Assembly (NCBI GenBank): GCA_024449915.1
Contig: JAMZAV010000296.1
Coordinates: forward strand, 476,071 to 540,070
Direction: 5' to 3'
Source: Sweltsa coloradensis
Lineage: Eukaryota; Arthropoda; Insecta; Plecoptera; Chloroperlidae
DNA length: 64,000 bases
Made by a program: the position numbers and the translations under genes. Shown here one piece after another: positions 11,495-23,407 of this stretch. Under the pieces are notes generated by a model. It was not told the origin of the DNA, searched no databases, and saw only the letters and a list, made by a program, of their open reading frames with translations. The stretch's first letter is position 1. The number at the start of each line of letters is the position of its first letter.

Positions 11495-14400
11495 GGGTAA
11501 GACAAGAAGAGACAGGGTCAGAAACAAGTGGGTGGTGGACAAGGTGCCTGACAGGATGGGAAGGACACGGTTGAGATGGTTTGGGCTTATGAAATGAAGG
11601 TCGGAAGAGTGTATGCCCCAATGTATTAAAATGAAAGAAGGAGTCCAAGGAAGATATGGAAGTTGACCATATAGCGGAGACCAATAGGAGTAAGACAAGA
11701 AGAGACAGGGTCAGAAACAAGTGGGTGGTGGACAAGGTGCCTGACAGGATGGGAAGGACGCGGTTGAGATGGTTTGGCTTATGAAATGAAGGTCGGAAGA
11801 GTGTATGCCCCAGTGTATTAAAAATGAAAGAAGGAGTCCAAGGAAGTTATGGAAGGTGACCATATAGCGGGAGACCAATAGGGGTAAGACAAGAAGAGAC
11901 AGGGTCAGAAACAAGTGGGTGGTGGACAAGGTGCCTGACAGGATGGGAAGGACACGGTTGAGATGGTTTGGGCTTATGAAATGAAGGTCGGAAGAGTGTA
12001 TGCCCCAATGTATTAAAATGAAAGAAGGAGTCCAAGGAAGATATGGAAGTTGACCATATAGCGGGAGACCAATAGGGGTAAGACAAGAAGAGACAGGGTC
12101 AGAAACAAGTGGGTGGTGGACAAGGTGCCTGACAGGATGGGAAGGACACGGTTGAGATGGTTTGGGCTTATGAAATGAAGGTCGGAAGAGTGTATGCCCC
12201 AGTGTATTAAAAATGAAGAAGAGTCCAAGGAAGATATGGAAGTTGACCATATAGCGGGAGACCAATAGGAGTAAGACAAGAAGAGACAGGGTCAGAAACA
12301 AGTGGGTGGTGGACAAGGTGCCTGACAGGATGGGAAGGACACGGTTGAGATGGTTTGGCTTATGAAATGAAGGTCGGAAGAGTGTATGCCCCAGTGTATT
12401 AAAATGAAAGAAGGAGTCCAAGGAAGATATGGAAGGTGACCATATAGCGGGAGACCAATAGGGGTAAGACAAGAAGAGACAGGGTCAGAAACAAGTGGGT
12501 GGTGGACAAGGTGCCTGACAGGATGGGAAGGACACGGTTGAGATGGTTTGGGCTTATGAAATGAAGGTCGGAAGAGTGTATGCCCCAGTGTATTAAAATG
12601 AAAGAAGGAGTCCAAGGAAGATATGGAAGGTGACCATATAGCAGGAGACCAATAGGGGTAAGACAAGAAGAGACAGGGTCAGAAACAAGTGGGTGGTGGA
12701 CAAGGTGCCTGACAGGATGGGAAGGACACGGTTGAGATGGTTTGGGCTTATGAAATGAAGGTCGGAAGAGTGTATGCCCCAATGTATTAAAATGAAAGAA
12801 GGAGTCCAAGGAAGATATGGAAGTTGACCATATAGCAGGAGACCAATAGGGGTAAGACAAGAAGAGACAGGGTCAGAAACAAGTGGGTGGTGGACAAGGT
12901 GCCTGACAGGATGGGAAGGACGCGGTTGAGATGGTTTGGCTTATGAAATGAAGGTCGGAAGAGTGTATGCCCCAATGTATTAAAATGAAAGAAGGAGTCC
13001 AAGGAAGATATGGAAGGTGACCATATAGCGGGAGACCAATAGGGGTAAGACAAGAAGAGACAGGGTCAGAAACAAGTGGGTGGTGGACAAGGTGCCTGAC
13101 AGGATGGGAAGGACACGGTTGAGATGGTTTGGCTTATGAAATGAAGGTCGGAAGAGTGTATGCCCCAATGTATTAAAATGAAAGAAGGAGTCCAAGGAAG
13201 ATATGGAAGTTGACCATATAGCAGGAGACCAATAGGGGTAAGACAAGAAGAGACAGGGTCAGAAACAAGTGGGTGGTGGACAAGGTGCCTGACAGGATGG
13301 GAGGACGCGGTTGAGATGGTTTTGGGCTTATGAAATGAAGGTCGGAAGAGTGTATGCCCCAGTGTATTAAAAATGAAAGAAGGAGTCCAAGGAAGATATG
13401 GAAGGTGACCATATAGCGGGAGACCAATAGGGGTAAGACAAATAGAGACAGGGTCAGAAACAAGTGGTGGTGGACAAGGTGCCTGACAGGATGGAAGGAC
13501 GCGGTTGAGATGGTTTGGGCTTATGAAATGAAGGTCGGAAGAGGTATGCCCCAATGTATTAAAAATGAAAGAAGGAGTCCAAGGAAGATATGGAAGTTGA
13601 CCATATAGCGGGAGACCAATATGGGTAAGACAAGAAGAGACAGGGTCAGAAACAAGTGGGTGGTGGACAAGGTGCCTGACAGGATGGGAAGGACACGGTT
13701 GAGATGGTTTGGGCATATGAAATGAAGGTCGGAAGAGGCGTATGCCCCAATGTATTAAAAATGAAAGAAGGAGTCAAAGGAAGATATGAAGGTGACCATA
13801 TAGCGGGAGACCAATAGGGGTAAGACAAGAAGAGACAGGGTCAGAAACAAGTGGGTGGTGGACAAGGTGCCTGACAGGATGGGAAGGACGCGGTTGAGAT
13901 GGTTTGGGCTTATGAAATGAAGGTCGGAAGAGTGTATGCCCCAGTGTATTAAAAATGAAAGAAGGAGTCCAAGGAAGATATGGAAGGTGACCATATAGCG
14001 GGAGACCAATAGGGGTAAGACAAGAAGAGACAGGGTCAGAAACAAGTGGGTGGTGGACAAGGTGCCTGACAGGATGGGAAGGACGCGGTTGAGATGGTTT
14101 GGGCTTATGAAATGAAGGTCGGAAGAGTGTATGCCCCAGTGTATTAAAATGAAAGAAGGAGTCCAAGGAAGATATGGAAGGTGACCATATAGCGGGAGAC
14201 CAATAGGGGTAAGACAAGAAGAGACAGGGTCAGAACAGTGGTGGTGGACAAGGTGCCTGACAGGATGGGAAGGGCACGGTTGAGATGATTTGGGCTTATG
14301 AAATGAAGGTCGGAAGAGCGTATGCCCCAATGTATTAAAAATGAAAGAAGGAGACAAAGGAAGATATGGAAGGTGACCATATAGCGGGAGACCATAGGGG

Positions 14401-17400
14401 TAAGACAAGAAGAGACAGGGTCAGAAACAAGGGGGGTGGACAAGTGCCTGCAGGATGGGAAGGGACCGGTTGAGATGGTTTGGGTTATGAAATAAGGGAT
14501 AGCCGTCATAAACAGATAACAGGAAAGGAGTATGAGGAACCAAGGGAGAAATAGGGTAGAAAAAAGGGTCAAAAGGGGGACAAGGTGACGACGGTTGGAG
14601 TTAGGGTTAGAATGGTTAGGGTTGAAAAGGGAATGTCCCCTGTATTAAAATGAAAGAAGGAGTCAAGGAAGATATGGAAGGGGACATTAGGGAGACCAAT
14701 AGGGGTAAGAAAGAAGAGACAGGGTCAGAAACAAGGGTGGTGGAAGGTCTGAGCGGTGAAACGGTGAAGGTTGGAATGAAAGAAGGTTGGAGTGGACCCA
14801 GGTTAAAATGAAAGAGGAGTCAAGAAAAGGAAGGGACCAATGGAGACAATGGGGAAGACAAGGAGGTAAGAAAGGGGGGTGGAGGTCTGAAAGGGGAAGA
14901 TGTTGGTTAAAGGTGGTATGCCCCAGTGTATTAAACATAAAAGAAGGAGTTCAAGGAAGATATGGAAGGTGACCATATAGCGGGAGACAATAGGGGTAAG
15001 ACAATAAGAGACAGGGTCAGAAACAAGTGGGTGGTGGACAAGGTGCCTGACAGGATGGGAAGGACACGGTTAGATGGTTATGGGCTTATGAAATGGAAGG
15101 TCGGAAGGTGTAGCCCCAGTGTATTAAACATGAAAGAAGGATGTCAAGGAAGTATGGAAGGTGACAGTATAGCGGGAGAGACCAATAGGGTTTAAAAAAC
15201 AAGAAGAGAGCAGGGTCAGAAACAATGGGTGGTGGACAAGGTGCCTGACAGGATGGGAAGGACGCGGTGAGATGGTTGGCTTATGAAATGAAGGTCGGAA
15301 GAGCGTATGCCCAGTGTATTAAACATGAAAGAAGGAGTTCCAAGGAAGATATGGAAGGTGACCATATTGCAGGAGACCATAGGGGTAAGACAAGAAGAGA
15401 CAGGGTCAGAAACAAGTGGGTGGTGGACAAGTGCCTGACAGGATGGGAAGGACGCGGTTGAGATGGTTTGGGCTTAAAGAAATGAAGGTCGGAAGAGTGT
15501 ATGCCCCAGTGTATTAAAAATGAAAGAAGGAGTTCAAGGAAGATATGGAAGGTGAAACATATAGCGGGAGACCAATAGGGGTAAAGACAAGAAGAGACAG
15601 GGTCAGAAACAAGTGGGTGGTGGACAAGGTGCCTGACAGGAGGGAAGGACGCGGTTGAGATGGTTTTGGGGTTATGAAATGAAGGTCGGAAGAGTGTATG
15701 CCCCAGTGTATTAAAAATGAAAGAAGGAGTCCAAGGAAGATATGGAAGGTGACCATATAGCGGGAGACCAAAAAGGGGTAAGACAAGAAGAGACAGGGTC
15801 AGAAACAAGTGGGTGGTGGACAAGGTGCCTGACAGGATGGGAAGGACACGGTTGAGATGGTTTGGGCTTATGAAATGAAGGTCGGAAGAGTGTATGCCCC
15901 AGTGTATTAAAAATGAAAGAAGGAGTCCAAGGAAGATATGGAAGTTGACCATATAGCGGGAGACCAATAGGGGTAAGACAAGAAGAGACAGGGTCAGAAA
16001 CAAGTGGTGGTGGACAAGGTGCCTGACAGGATGGGAAGGACGCGGTTGAGATGGTTTGGGCTTATGAAATTTAAGGTCGGAAGAGTGTATGCCCCAGTGT
16101 ATTAAATGAAAGAAGGAGTTCAAGGAAAGATATGGAAGGTGACCATATTGCAGGAGAACAATAGGGGTAAGGACAATAAGGGCAGGGTCAGAAACAAGTG
16201 GGTGGTGGACAAGGTGCCTGACAGGATGGGAAGGACACGGTTGAGATGGTTTGGGCTTATGAAATGAAGGTCGGAAGAGTGTATGCCCCAATGTATTAAG
16301 TATGAAAGAAGGAGTCCAAGGAAGATATGGAAGGTGACCATATAGCAGGAGACCAATAGGGGTAAGACAAGAAGAGACAGGGTCAGAAACAAGTGGGTGG
16401 TGGACAAGGTGCCTGACAGGATGGGAAGGACACGGTTGAGATGGTTTGGGCTTATGAATGAAGGCGGAAGAGTGTATGCCCCAGTGTATAAACATGAAAG
16501 AAGGAGTTCAAGGAAGATATGGAAGGTGACCAATATAGCGGGGACCAATAGGGGTAAGACAAGAAGAGACAGGGTCAGAAACAAGTGGGTGGTGGACAAG
16601 GTGCCTGACAGGATGGGAAGGAAGCGGTTGAGATGGTTTGGGGTATGAAATGAAGGTCGGAAAGAGTGTATGCCCCAATGTATTAATATGAAAGAAGGAG
16701 TCCAAGAGAAGATATGGAAGTTGACCATATAGCGGGAGACCATTAGGGGTAAGACAAGAAGAGACAGGGTCAGAAACAAGTGGGTGGTGGACAAGGTGCC
16801 TGACAGGATGGGAAGGACGCGGTTGAGATGGTTTGGGCTTATGAAAGAAGGTCGGAAGAGTGTATGCCCCAGTGTATTAAACATGAAAGAAGGAGTTCAA
16901 GGAAGATATGGAAGGTGACCATATAGCGGGAGACCAATAGGGGTAAGACAAGAGAGACAGGGTCAGAACAAGTGGGTGGGGACAAGGTGCCTGGACAGGA
17001 TGGGAAGGACACGGTTTGAGATGGTTTGGGCTATGAAATGAAGGTCGGAAGAGTGTATGCCCCAGTGTATTAAACATGAAAGAACGGAGTTCAAGGAAGA
17101 TAGGAAGGTGACCATATAGCGGGAGACCAATAGGGGTAAGACAAGAAGAGACAGGGTCAGAAACAAGTGGGTGGTGACAAGGTGCCTGACAGGATGGGAA
17201 GGACACGGTTGAGATGGTTTGGGCTTATGAAATGAAGGTCGGAAGAGTGTATGCCCCAGTGTATTAAAAATGAAAGAAGGAGTCCAAGGAAGATATGGAA
17301 GGTGACCATATTGCAGGAGACCAATAGGGGTAAGACAAGAAGAGACAGGGGCAGAAACAAGTGGGTGGTGGACAAGGTGCCTGACAGGATGGGAAGGACG

Positions 17401-18292
17401 CGGTTGAGATGGTTTGGCTTATGAAATGAAGGTCGGAAGAGCGTATGCCCAGTGTATTAAACAGAAAGAAGGAGTCCAAGGAAGATATGGAAGTTGACCA
17501 TATAGCAGGAGACCAATAGGGGGTAAGACAATAAGAGACAGGGTCAGAAACAAGTGGGTGGTGGACAAGGTGCCTGACAGGATGGGAAGGACGCGGTTGA
17601 GATGGTTTGGGCTTATGAAATGAAGGTCGGAAGAGTGTATGCCCAGTGTATTAAACATGAAAGAAGGAGTTCAAGGAAGATATGGAAGGTGACCATATAG
17701 CGGGAGACCAATAGGGGTAAGACAATAAGAGACAGGGTCAAAACAAGTGGGTGGTGGACAAGGTGCCTGACAGGATGGAAGGACGCGGTTGAGATGGTTT
17801 GGGCTTATGAAATGAAGGTCGGAAGAGCGTATGCCCCAATGTATTAAAAATGAAAGAAGGAGCCAAGGAAGTATGGAAGTTGACCATATAGCGGGAGACC
17901 AAAGGGGTAAGACAAGAAGAGACAGGTCAGAAACAAGTGGGTGGTGGACAAGGTGCCTGACAGATGGGAAGGACGCGGGAGATGGTTTGGGGTTATGAAA
18001 GAAGGTCGGAAGAGCGTATGCCCCAATGTATTAAAAATGAAAGAAGGAGTCCAAGGAAGATATGGAAGTTGACCATATAGCGGGAGACCAATAGGGGTAA
18101 GACAAGAAGAGACAGGGTCAGAAACAAGTGGGTGGTGGACAAGGTGCCTGACAGGATGGGAAGGACACGGTTGAGATGGTTTGGGCTTATGAAATGAAGG
18201 TCGGAAGAGTGTATGCCCCAATGTATTAAAAATGAAAGAAGGAGTCCAAGGAAGATATGGAAGTTGACCATATAGCGGGAGACCAATAGGGA
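11495..18292 (+). repeat. Satellite array 2: ~35 copies of a ~193-bp LINE-derived unit
   Basis: The unit starts GGGTAAGACAAGAAGAGACA and passes through GGTGGTGGACAAGGTGCCTG, GGTTGAGATGGTTTGGGCTT, TATGCCCCAGTGTATTAA, and ends GCGGGAGACCAATAG. Starts occur every 193-194 bp (11497, 11691, 11884, 12077, 12270, 12464 and so on). In the plus frame each unit reads GKTRRDRVRNKWVVDKVPDR, then RTRLRWFGLMK, then MPQCIKNERRSPRKIWKV, which parallels a LINE ORF2 C-terminal region (RVRNEEI..., LRWFGHV, MP...RRPRGRPRKRW). Because 193 is not a multiple of three, frames rotate. The minus strand has few stops and shows repetitive open frames of up to 404 codons that are not genes. Confidence 0.95.
14455..14935 (+). 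repeat. Scrambled block within satellite array 2
   Basis: Regular units stop at about 14455 and resume at about 14915. Between them only pieces of the unit survive (GAAAGAAGGAGTCAAGGAAG, GGAGACCAATAGGGGTAAG) among purine-rich filler with many GGTTAGGGTT- and GGGGG-like runs. It reads as diverged or rearranged units, or as poorly resolved sequence in the assembly. Confidence 0.7.
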
Positions 18293-18360
18293 AGAGAAGG
18301 GAGCTGGGAAGATGTGGAAGAGATATTACTGTAAAAAGAAAGAAGGAAGACTGGTCTTAC
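18283..18360 (+). pseudogene. LINE ORF2 tail joined to the satellite
   Basis: At the last unit the normal GGGGTAAGACAAG start is replaced by GGAAGAGAAGGGAGCTGGGA, which reads GREGSWEDVEEILL, then a stop, then KERRK in the same plus frame. In LINE ORF2 proteins of this type the segment after RGRPRKRW is commonly of the form RGGSW-EVE--RLW-DR. The satellite unit and this edge are therefore collinear parts of one domain, so the edge may mark the parental LINE copy. This is inference from motif order. Confidence 0.5.
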
Positions 18361-18964
18361 CAGATAAAGTATACAACGGATGGGTGATTGTGATCAATGA
18401 TTTATTTAATGACTAGCTTTTAAGGGATTGCAATACCGAAATGATAAAATCAAACTGGGAACGGTGATTTTGTAATTTCTACATTGTACTACACACATAC
18501 AATAATATCCCCCCCCCAAACCACCATGAATGTTTCTGTCGTAATTAAATTTTGAAAAATAATTTACGAAGAAGGCAATTATTAATAATGATACAACTGA
18601 GCAGCGAACTAGAATATAATGAACCATGAATAAAGAGTTGTTTGTTTATCAAATAACATTATAATAATTTCAGCTGCAACTCGCAATACAAAGTTTTGTT
18701 TTCTACTTTAAGATTGCTGGTTTACTGTAGGGTGTATGACGTGCAAGTAAATTTTAATAAGTATTACCTCTATGCGTATTTACATCAGTACGTGAACTAG
18801 TTTGACACCCCTAGTGAGAGTGTCATGAACTTCGTTCTCGTGTGCGTGATAAACTATATATGGGACCCGTATCGACCCCGGCTGACACTAATCAAAATAA
18901 TATGGAAAAGTTCTGAAGCCTTGTCGATATTCACGCCGAAGTTTGTGTTTAGTCTGATTAACAA
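18361..18964. other. No gene recognised
   Basis: AT-rich sequence with a C9 run near 18508. A TATA-like CTATATATGGG lies near 18854, but no gene can be attached to it. Confidence 0.4.
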
Positions 18965-19558
18965 CTAGGAAAACGCTAAAGTCCCGCCGCGTTGATGGAT
19001 GAGCTTTTTAAAGTTTAAAGTTTGCTTGGGATATCTTTACTTTTGCAAGTGCTTTGTTTTGCTGCCTACGCATTGTAGGTGAATGTTGTCAAGTTTCTTT
19101 TGTTTCTTGTCAATTGGTATTATTTACCGTAAAAAACTTATATTAAAAGCTTTATTTCTATGGATTCTGGCTAACTTTTTCAACTTTTTCTTTCAAAAGG
19201 TACTACATCACCATAACCTTAATGTCCATGTATAATATGAACGTTGTTGCCCCACCCGTTTGGTCAGAATTGGCCCAAATGGCACGAAAATATCGCACTA
19301 AAAATCGAAAAAAATCGTAAAAGTACGATATTCATGAGAAATATTTCTTCGATTGTACCCAAAAACAATACACCTCTAAGTTCAGAGATTTCGAAGGTCC
19401 TGTCAAATTTTCATCAAGATCGGATAAGCCGTTTGTCTGGTAGAGAGTTAACAAACAGACAAAAAAACAAACAAAAAAAAAAAAAAACAAAAAAAAAAAC
19501 ACCCGAGCTAAATTTTTTGGGGGGTCGGTGAAATTGAAGTCTTCGCTTCGCTCATCCA
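18965..19558 (-). mobile_element. Helentron-like HINE, family 1, copy A
   Basis: Read on the minus strand it starts T|TGGATGAGCGAAGCGAAGAC (19558) and ends CGTTTTCCTAG|T (18965). An inverted GCTCATCCA lies about 30 bp inside the 3' end, followed by AACGC...GCGTT. The body has the CTGACCCCCC-like block, a T-rich tract, and one copy of the internal unit GGGCC(A)ATTCTGACC...TTAAAG. There is no coding capacity. Both flanking bases are T, as expected for Helentron/Helitron2 insertion between two T residues. Confidence 0.75.
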
Positions 19559-21048
19559 ATTAATATTCATGAGAGCGGGGATCGATTCTCATCAGGTCGT
19601 CAATGTTGGTGTCTTCGGAAGGCGTAACATCGCCCGGAGAGTTTGTAACTACAGAGAGTAAACATTATAATCAGGGTGGTAGACTAAGTCGCGCGCAGTG
19701 GTCTGGCAGAGTACGTCATCGCATCCCACGCAAGCTAAATAATCATGGCAGGAATAAAACTCGGTTATAGCCTTCGACTTTATGAGCCTTCAGAAAACAT
19801 AATTAACATAAGACCCAAGAGGCTCCGCACATATAAGGCATAAGTGTTGTCATTGTTCCTTTTTAGCATAACAAATTTTCCCCTTCGTTTCCAATAAAGC
19901 TTAGGAATATTGGACGGAAGTCCACAAACATTTTTAGGAAAGTCCTGTCGCAGATATTTTTCAAATCACTGATAAAACAATGATTAGTGAAAACAATATG
20001 GATCTAGAAAACTAAATTGTTAGTTATTACTCAAAATCAACCCGATCTGTTGACCAAATGGCAATCGTGTCGTTAAAATCCATCTAGATTACATCATATT
20101 CTGTATTACAATGTAATAATATCGTATTTGGAAATTTTCCACAAACTAAATAATCTGAAATTGTGAAATAACAAGAGCTCTCTGATGTAAAAGTGTAGTT
20201 TATTTGTTTATAACGGTCTGTGTACTGTAAACATGGCTCACGTGAGAACATACAGATGTAAGATAAGTGTACAAAGGGTTAAGTATAATTCCATGTCACT
20301 GCACGTTCCACTCTAATTAATTACTTTACACTTGAATCAAACCGTGTGGTGGAAATACATCAATAACTATCCTAAATGTATTGGTTCTTGGTAAGTTTGC
20401 GTCAAATTACTTAACTCTCTGCGTCACAACGCAGCGAGTCGGAACTAAACGATACCACACTAGGTAAAGGTTAATACATTTGTAGTGATATGGACGCATT
20501 TATTAGTAATTTATTTAATTGTTAGATTAACTAATTCGTTTTTGTATACTTATGTTTTTATTATTTAAAAGCGAAGCTCCTACAAAGCATAACCACTAAT
20601 TTAATGAGATAATCATCAGCGAACCGTTTCAAGTGGCAGAGCGTACCCGGCACTTCCACCAAAACCATCAACCCACAGCGATTTAATTTATTTTATATTC
20701 TTCGACCATTTGTTGACTAAATTACTTCGACACCAATTGTACACGTTAGCTTCCATTTTGAAATGTGCATTCATCCAAGAAAACTGTTTGGAACTTATCC
20801 GAAATGGCGAAATTTAATTTGTTTCAATTATAAAGTAAATACTTCTTTATTAATTCAACTAGCTGCGAATCACATCGAAACTCACTTCTGCAATAAATTC
20901 TTGGTTCGCCTTATGGTATAAGAAGACATATCCTTTATTGAAACTATGATACTTTTGGTGGTTTATATTGTTGCGGTATAATCTCCAACTGACTAGAAGG
21001 AAGTGGGGTTTGAATTCCTATAAGTGATATTTTCATTCTTCAAAAAAT
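19559..21048. other. No gene; one GTGCC-box copy near 20640
   Basis: GTACCCGGCACTTCCACCAA at about 20648 is an inverted copy of the GTGCC box, with GCGAAGCTCCT about 80 bp to its left as in the 23115 copy. The remainder is AT-rich and holds nothing else I can support. Confidence 0.5.
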
Positions 21049-21813
21049 TGGATGAGCGAAGCGAAGACTTCGATTTCACTGACCCCCCAAAAAATTAGTT
21101 CCAATGTTTTTTTTTTTTTTTTTGTTTGTTTGATTTTTGTCTGTTGTTAGCAGGATTCCGGGCAAACGGCATAAGCGATCTTGATGAAATTTGAGGGGAC
21201 CTTCGTTTTCTCTGAAACTTAGAGGTGTATTGCTTTTGGGTACAATCGAAGAAATATTTCTCATGAATATCGTACTTTTACGATTTTTTTCGATTTTTAA
21301 TGCGATATTTCGTCACATTTTGGCCGATTCTGACCAACGGGTGGGGCTACAACGTTCATATTTCACATTGACATTAAGATTATGGTGATGTAGTACCTTT
21401 TGAAAGAAAAAGTTGAAAAAATTAGCTAGAATCTATAGAAATAAAGGTTTTAATATTAGTTTTTCAAGTTTTAGTGCGATATTTTCGTCACATTTGGGCC
21501 GATTCTGACCAAACGGGTGGGGCTACAACGTTCAGATTTCACATGGACATTAAGGTTATGGTGATGTAGTACCTTTTGAAAGAAAAAGTTGAAAAAGTTA
21601 GTCAGAATCTACAGAAATAAAGGTTTTAATATGAGTTTTTTTAGGTTTATAATACCAATTAACAAGTAACAATAGAAACTTGACAACAATCACCTACAAT
21701 GCATTCAAAAAGCACTTGCAAAGGAAAAGTGAAAACAAACGCAAAAAACGCAAACAAAAAACTAACAAAAAACGCTCATCCATCAACGCGGCGGGACTTT
21801 AGCGTTTTCCTAG
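21049..21813 (+). mobile_element. Helentron-like HINE, family 1, copy B
   Basis: Starts T|TGGATGAGCGAAGCGAAGAC and ends CGTTTTCCTAG|T. The subterminal CGCTCATCCA (inverted 5' tip) is followed by TCAACGC..GGGACTTTAGCGTT, which can pair AACGC with GCGTT. Unlike copy A, the internal unit (GGGCCGATTCTGACC ... AAAGGTTTTAATATNAG) is present twice in tandem, at about 21320-21460 and 21495-21640. No open frame of interest. Confidence 0.8.
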
Positions 21814-22439
21814 TATAAAAAAATATTATGCCTATCAACATTATTATATCTAGCAGAAATGTAGCATTAGAGAAGATGACACGCAGCATACACATCTATA
21901 TAAATGTAGGTTAAATCCTACATGGTAAAAGCGATAATTGAAAACATAATGCGACCTTGGGGATGAAAGTTTGTTTAGCACTTTAGCTCTTCTGAGAACG
22001 TGCATCATTTAGTGATCTCATCATGTTGCATATAAATAATTAATACCTCCTAAATAATATATTAGAATCTAAACAAACTTAAACCATCACATTATGCAAA
22101 CAGCCTAGATAATTAATTTGGCCAAATGAATATTGTATAGAGACTGTCACACTTGTGAGTACCGTCGTGACAGTCATGTTTGCGTCCACTGTCTATTGTT
22201 GAATGTGAGGACTTGTTAGGGCCTTCAAATCTACTTTTGCTGATCATTTATTGAGGTATGTGATTTCCAAACAATTACCATGTGGGTAGACTATCTACTC
22301 ACTTATCTATAAGCATTTAAAAAGTATGCTACGACGTTTTAAACAGAATACGAATATATAAATACAAACAAATACATACCTAATGCCATATTTAGATTTT
22401 AGAGTATCCTGCACAATCACATAACTCATTTTCAGTACG
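21814..22439. other. No gene recognised
   Basis: AT-rich sequence with nothing supportable. Confidence 0.5.
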
Positions 22440-22690
22440 GGACTTTAATTTAAAACTGACCAAGCAAACCCTGTTCTCACCGACTCCTTCTACGAGTGAT
22501 ATGGCCAACTGAATACTTTAAAATGCACTAAAAACCGACAGTAAGTAAGACACGATCCCATGCTAAGAATTAATGGACGCAATTCCATATCAGAAGTTTT
22601 AAATCTTCTACCTGTCACGGGACTCAAACCCAGGACCTTCTGCACGGGAAGCAGGGACAATAATTACTGAACCAACGAGTAATGTCATCT
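22440..22690 (-). mobile_element. tRNA-derived SINE candidate
   Basis: On the minus strand CTGCTTCCCGTGCAGAAGGT resembles an anticodon arm, and CTGGGTTTGAGTCCC is a B-box-like T arm. It is followed by TAGAAGATTTAAAACTTCTG and GTCCATTAATTC. The same order (TGCTTCCAATGCAGAAGGTC, GGTTCAATTCCC, AACTTCTGATTTGGAC, AAGTCCATC) occurs at 39166-39290, so this is a dispersed family and not a working tRNA gene. Confidence 0.6.
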
Positions 22691-22779
22691 GAATGGGGCT
22701 ACTTTTTAACGTATTGAAATCTCACTATTGCCTTTTCTCACACTAAAATAAGTCGATCATAATTTTTAACAAATATCTC

Positions 22780-23010
22780 ATTTGATTGGTAGAGTGAAAT
22801 CAATAGCTAGTTTGAGTTCTCCCCCCACCCCCCCCTCCAGGGCTTGTTGTTGGACTAGTTGTCATGTACACACAACGTCCGGCCGGCCCCTGCGCGTCGG
22901 ATGTGTTTGTGACGTCACTGGAGACCGAGCTGTCATTTCGTGGCTAACCACCGCTGTATTGGCGGTGTCAGGTCGGTTGCTGTCACACAGAGCTAAACAC
23001 AAAGTGACCA
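22780..23010. promoter_or_regulatory. GC-rich island with a CRE palindrome
   Basis: A locally GC-rich stretch contains GTCCGGCCGGCCCCTGCGCG and the full CRE palindrome TGACGTCA at 22910-22917. It looks regulatory in composition, but no adjacent exon is recognised. The call rests on composition and one motif. Confidence 0.25.
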
Positions 23011-23114
23011 ACGATTTGGACAAAACAAACATAAACGTTCTACAAAACCGCGGATTACGTAAAATAAACTACTTCCTAAAACGAACAACACTTTATATAA
23101 ACATGTAATTATCA

Positions 23115-23265
23115 GGGAGCGAAGCTCTTCTGTACGCTCACGTTTTTATCTTTCTGTCCCTTCAACAAGGGTGATACAAAATGTTTTGGTGATCCTAGGG
23201 TTAGGGGGGTGGGGCTCGCCCACTAGAAAGTCTAAATATTTATGTACCCGGCACCTCCACCATTA
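23115..23265 (-). repeat. GTGCC-box dispersed repeat copy
   Basis: On the minus strand: GGTGGAGGTGCCGGGTAC, CTAGGATCACCAAAACAT, GTATCACCCTTGTTGAAGGG, ATAAAAACGTGAGCG, then GAGCTTCGCTCCCTGA|T. The terminal GAGC-TTC-GCTC palindrome and CTGA|T ending would fit a rolling-circle 3' end, but other copies do not end consistently, so the true termini are unresolved. Confidence 0.6.
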
Positions 23266-23407
23266 ATGAAAGCGATTAATAACGGAAAGCTTTGATTCCT
23301 GTTATTTGTAAATGTATCATATTGTCACTACTTAGTTTGGTATTCGTCTAGTTGAGTGAAAGCCAGTTACCGTTTTAAATCCATCGTTGAATTAAAGGTA
23401 ATGTTAA
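23266..23407. other. Short spacer, no gene recognised
   Basis: AT-rich spacer between a GTGCC-box copy and the piggyBac-like element. Confidence 0.4.

Noticed and set aside
11459..18286. Many minus-strand open frames of 60-404 codons with repeated peptides such as YGHLPYLPWTPSF
   Set aside because: They are antisense reads of the 193-bp satellite in rotating frames. The strand has few stops, and peptide repetition follows the DNA period, not a protein domain.
8166..18292. CRISPR-like tandem structure
   Set aside because: Units are directly adjacent with no unique spacers, are ~193 bp long, and the window is eukaryotic.
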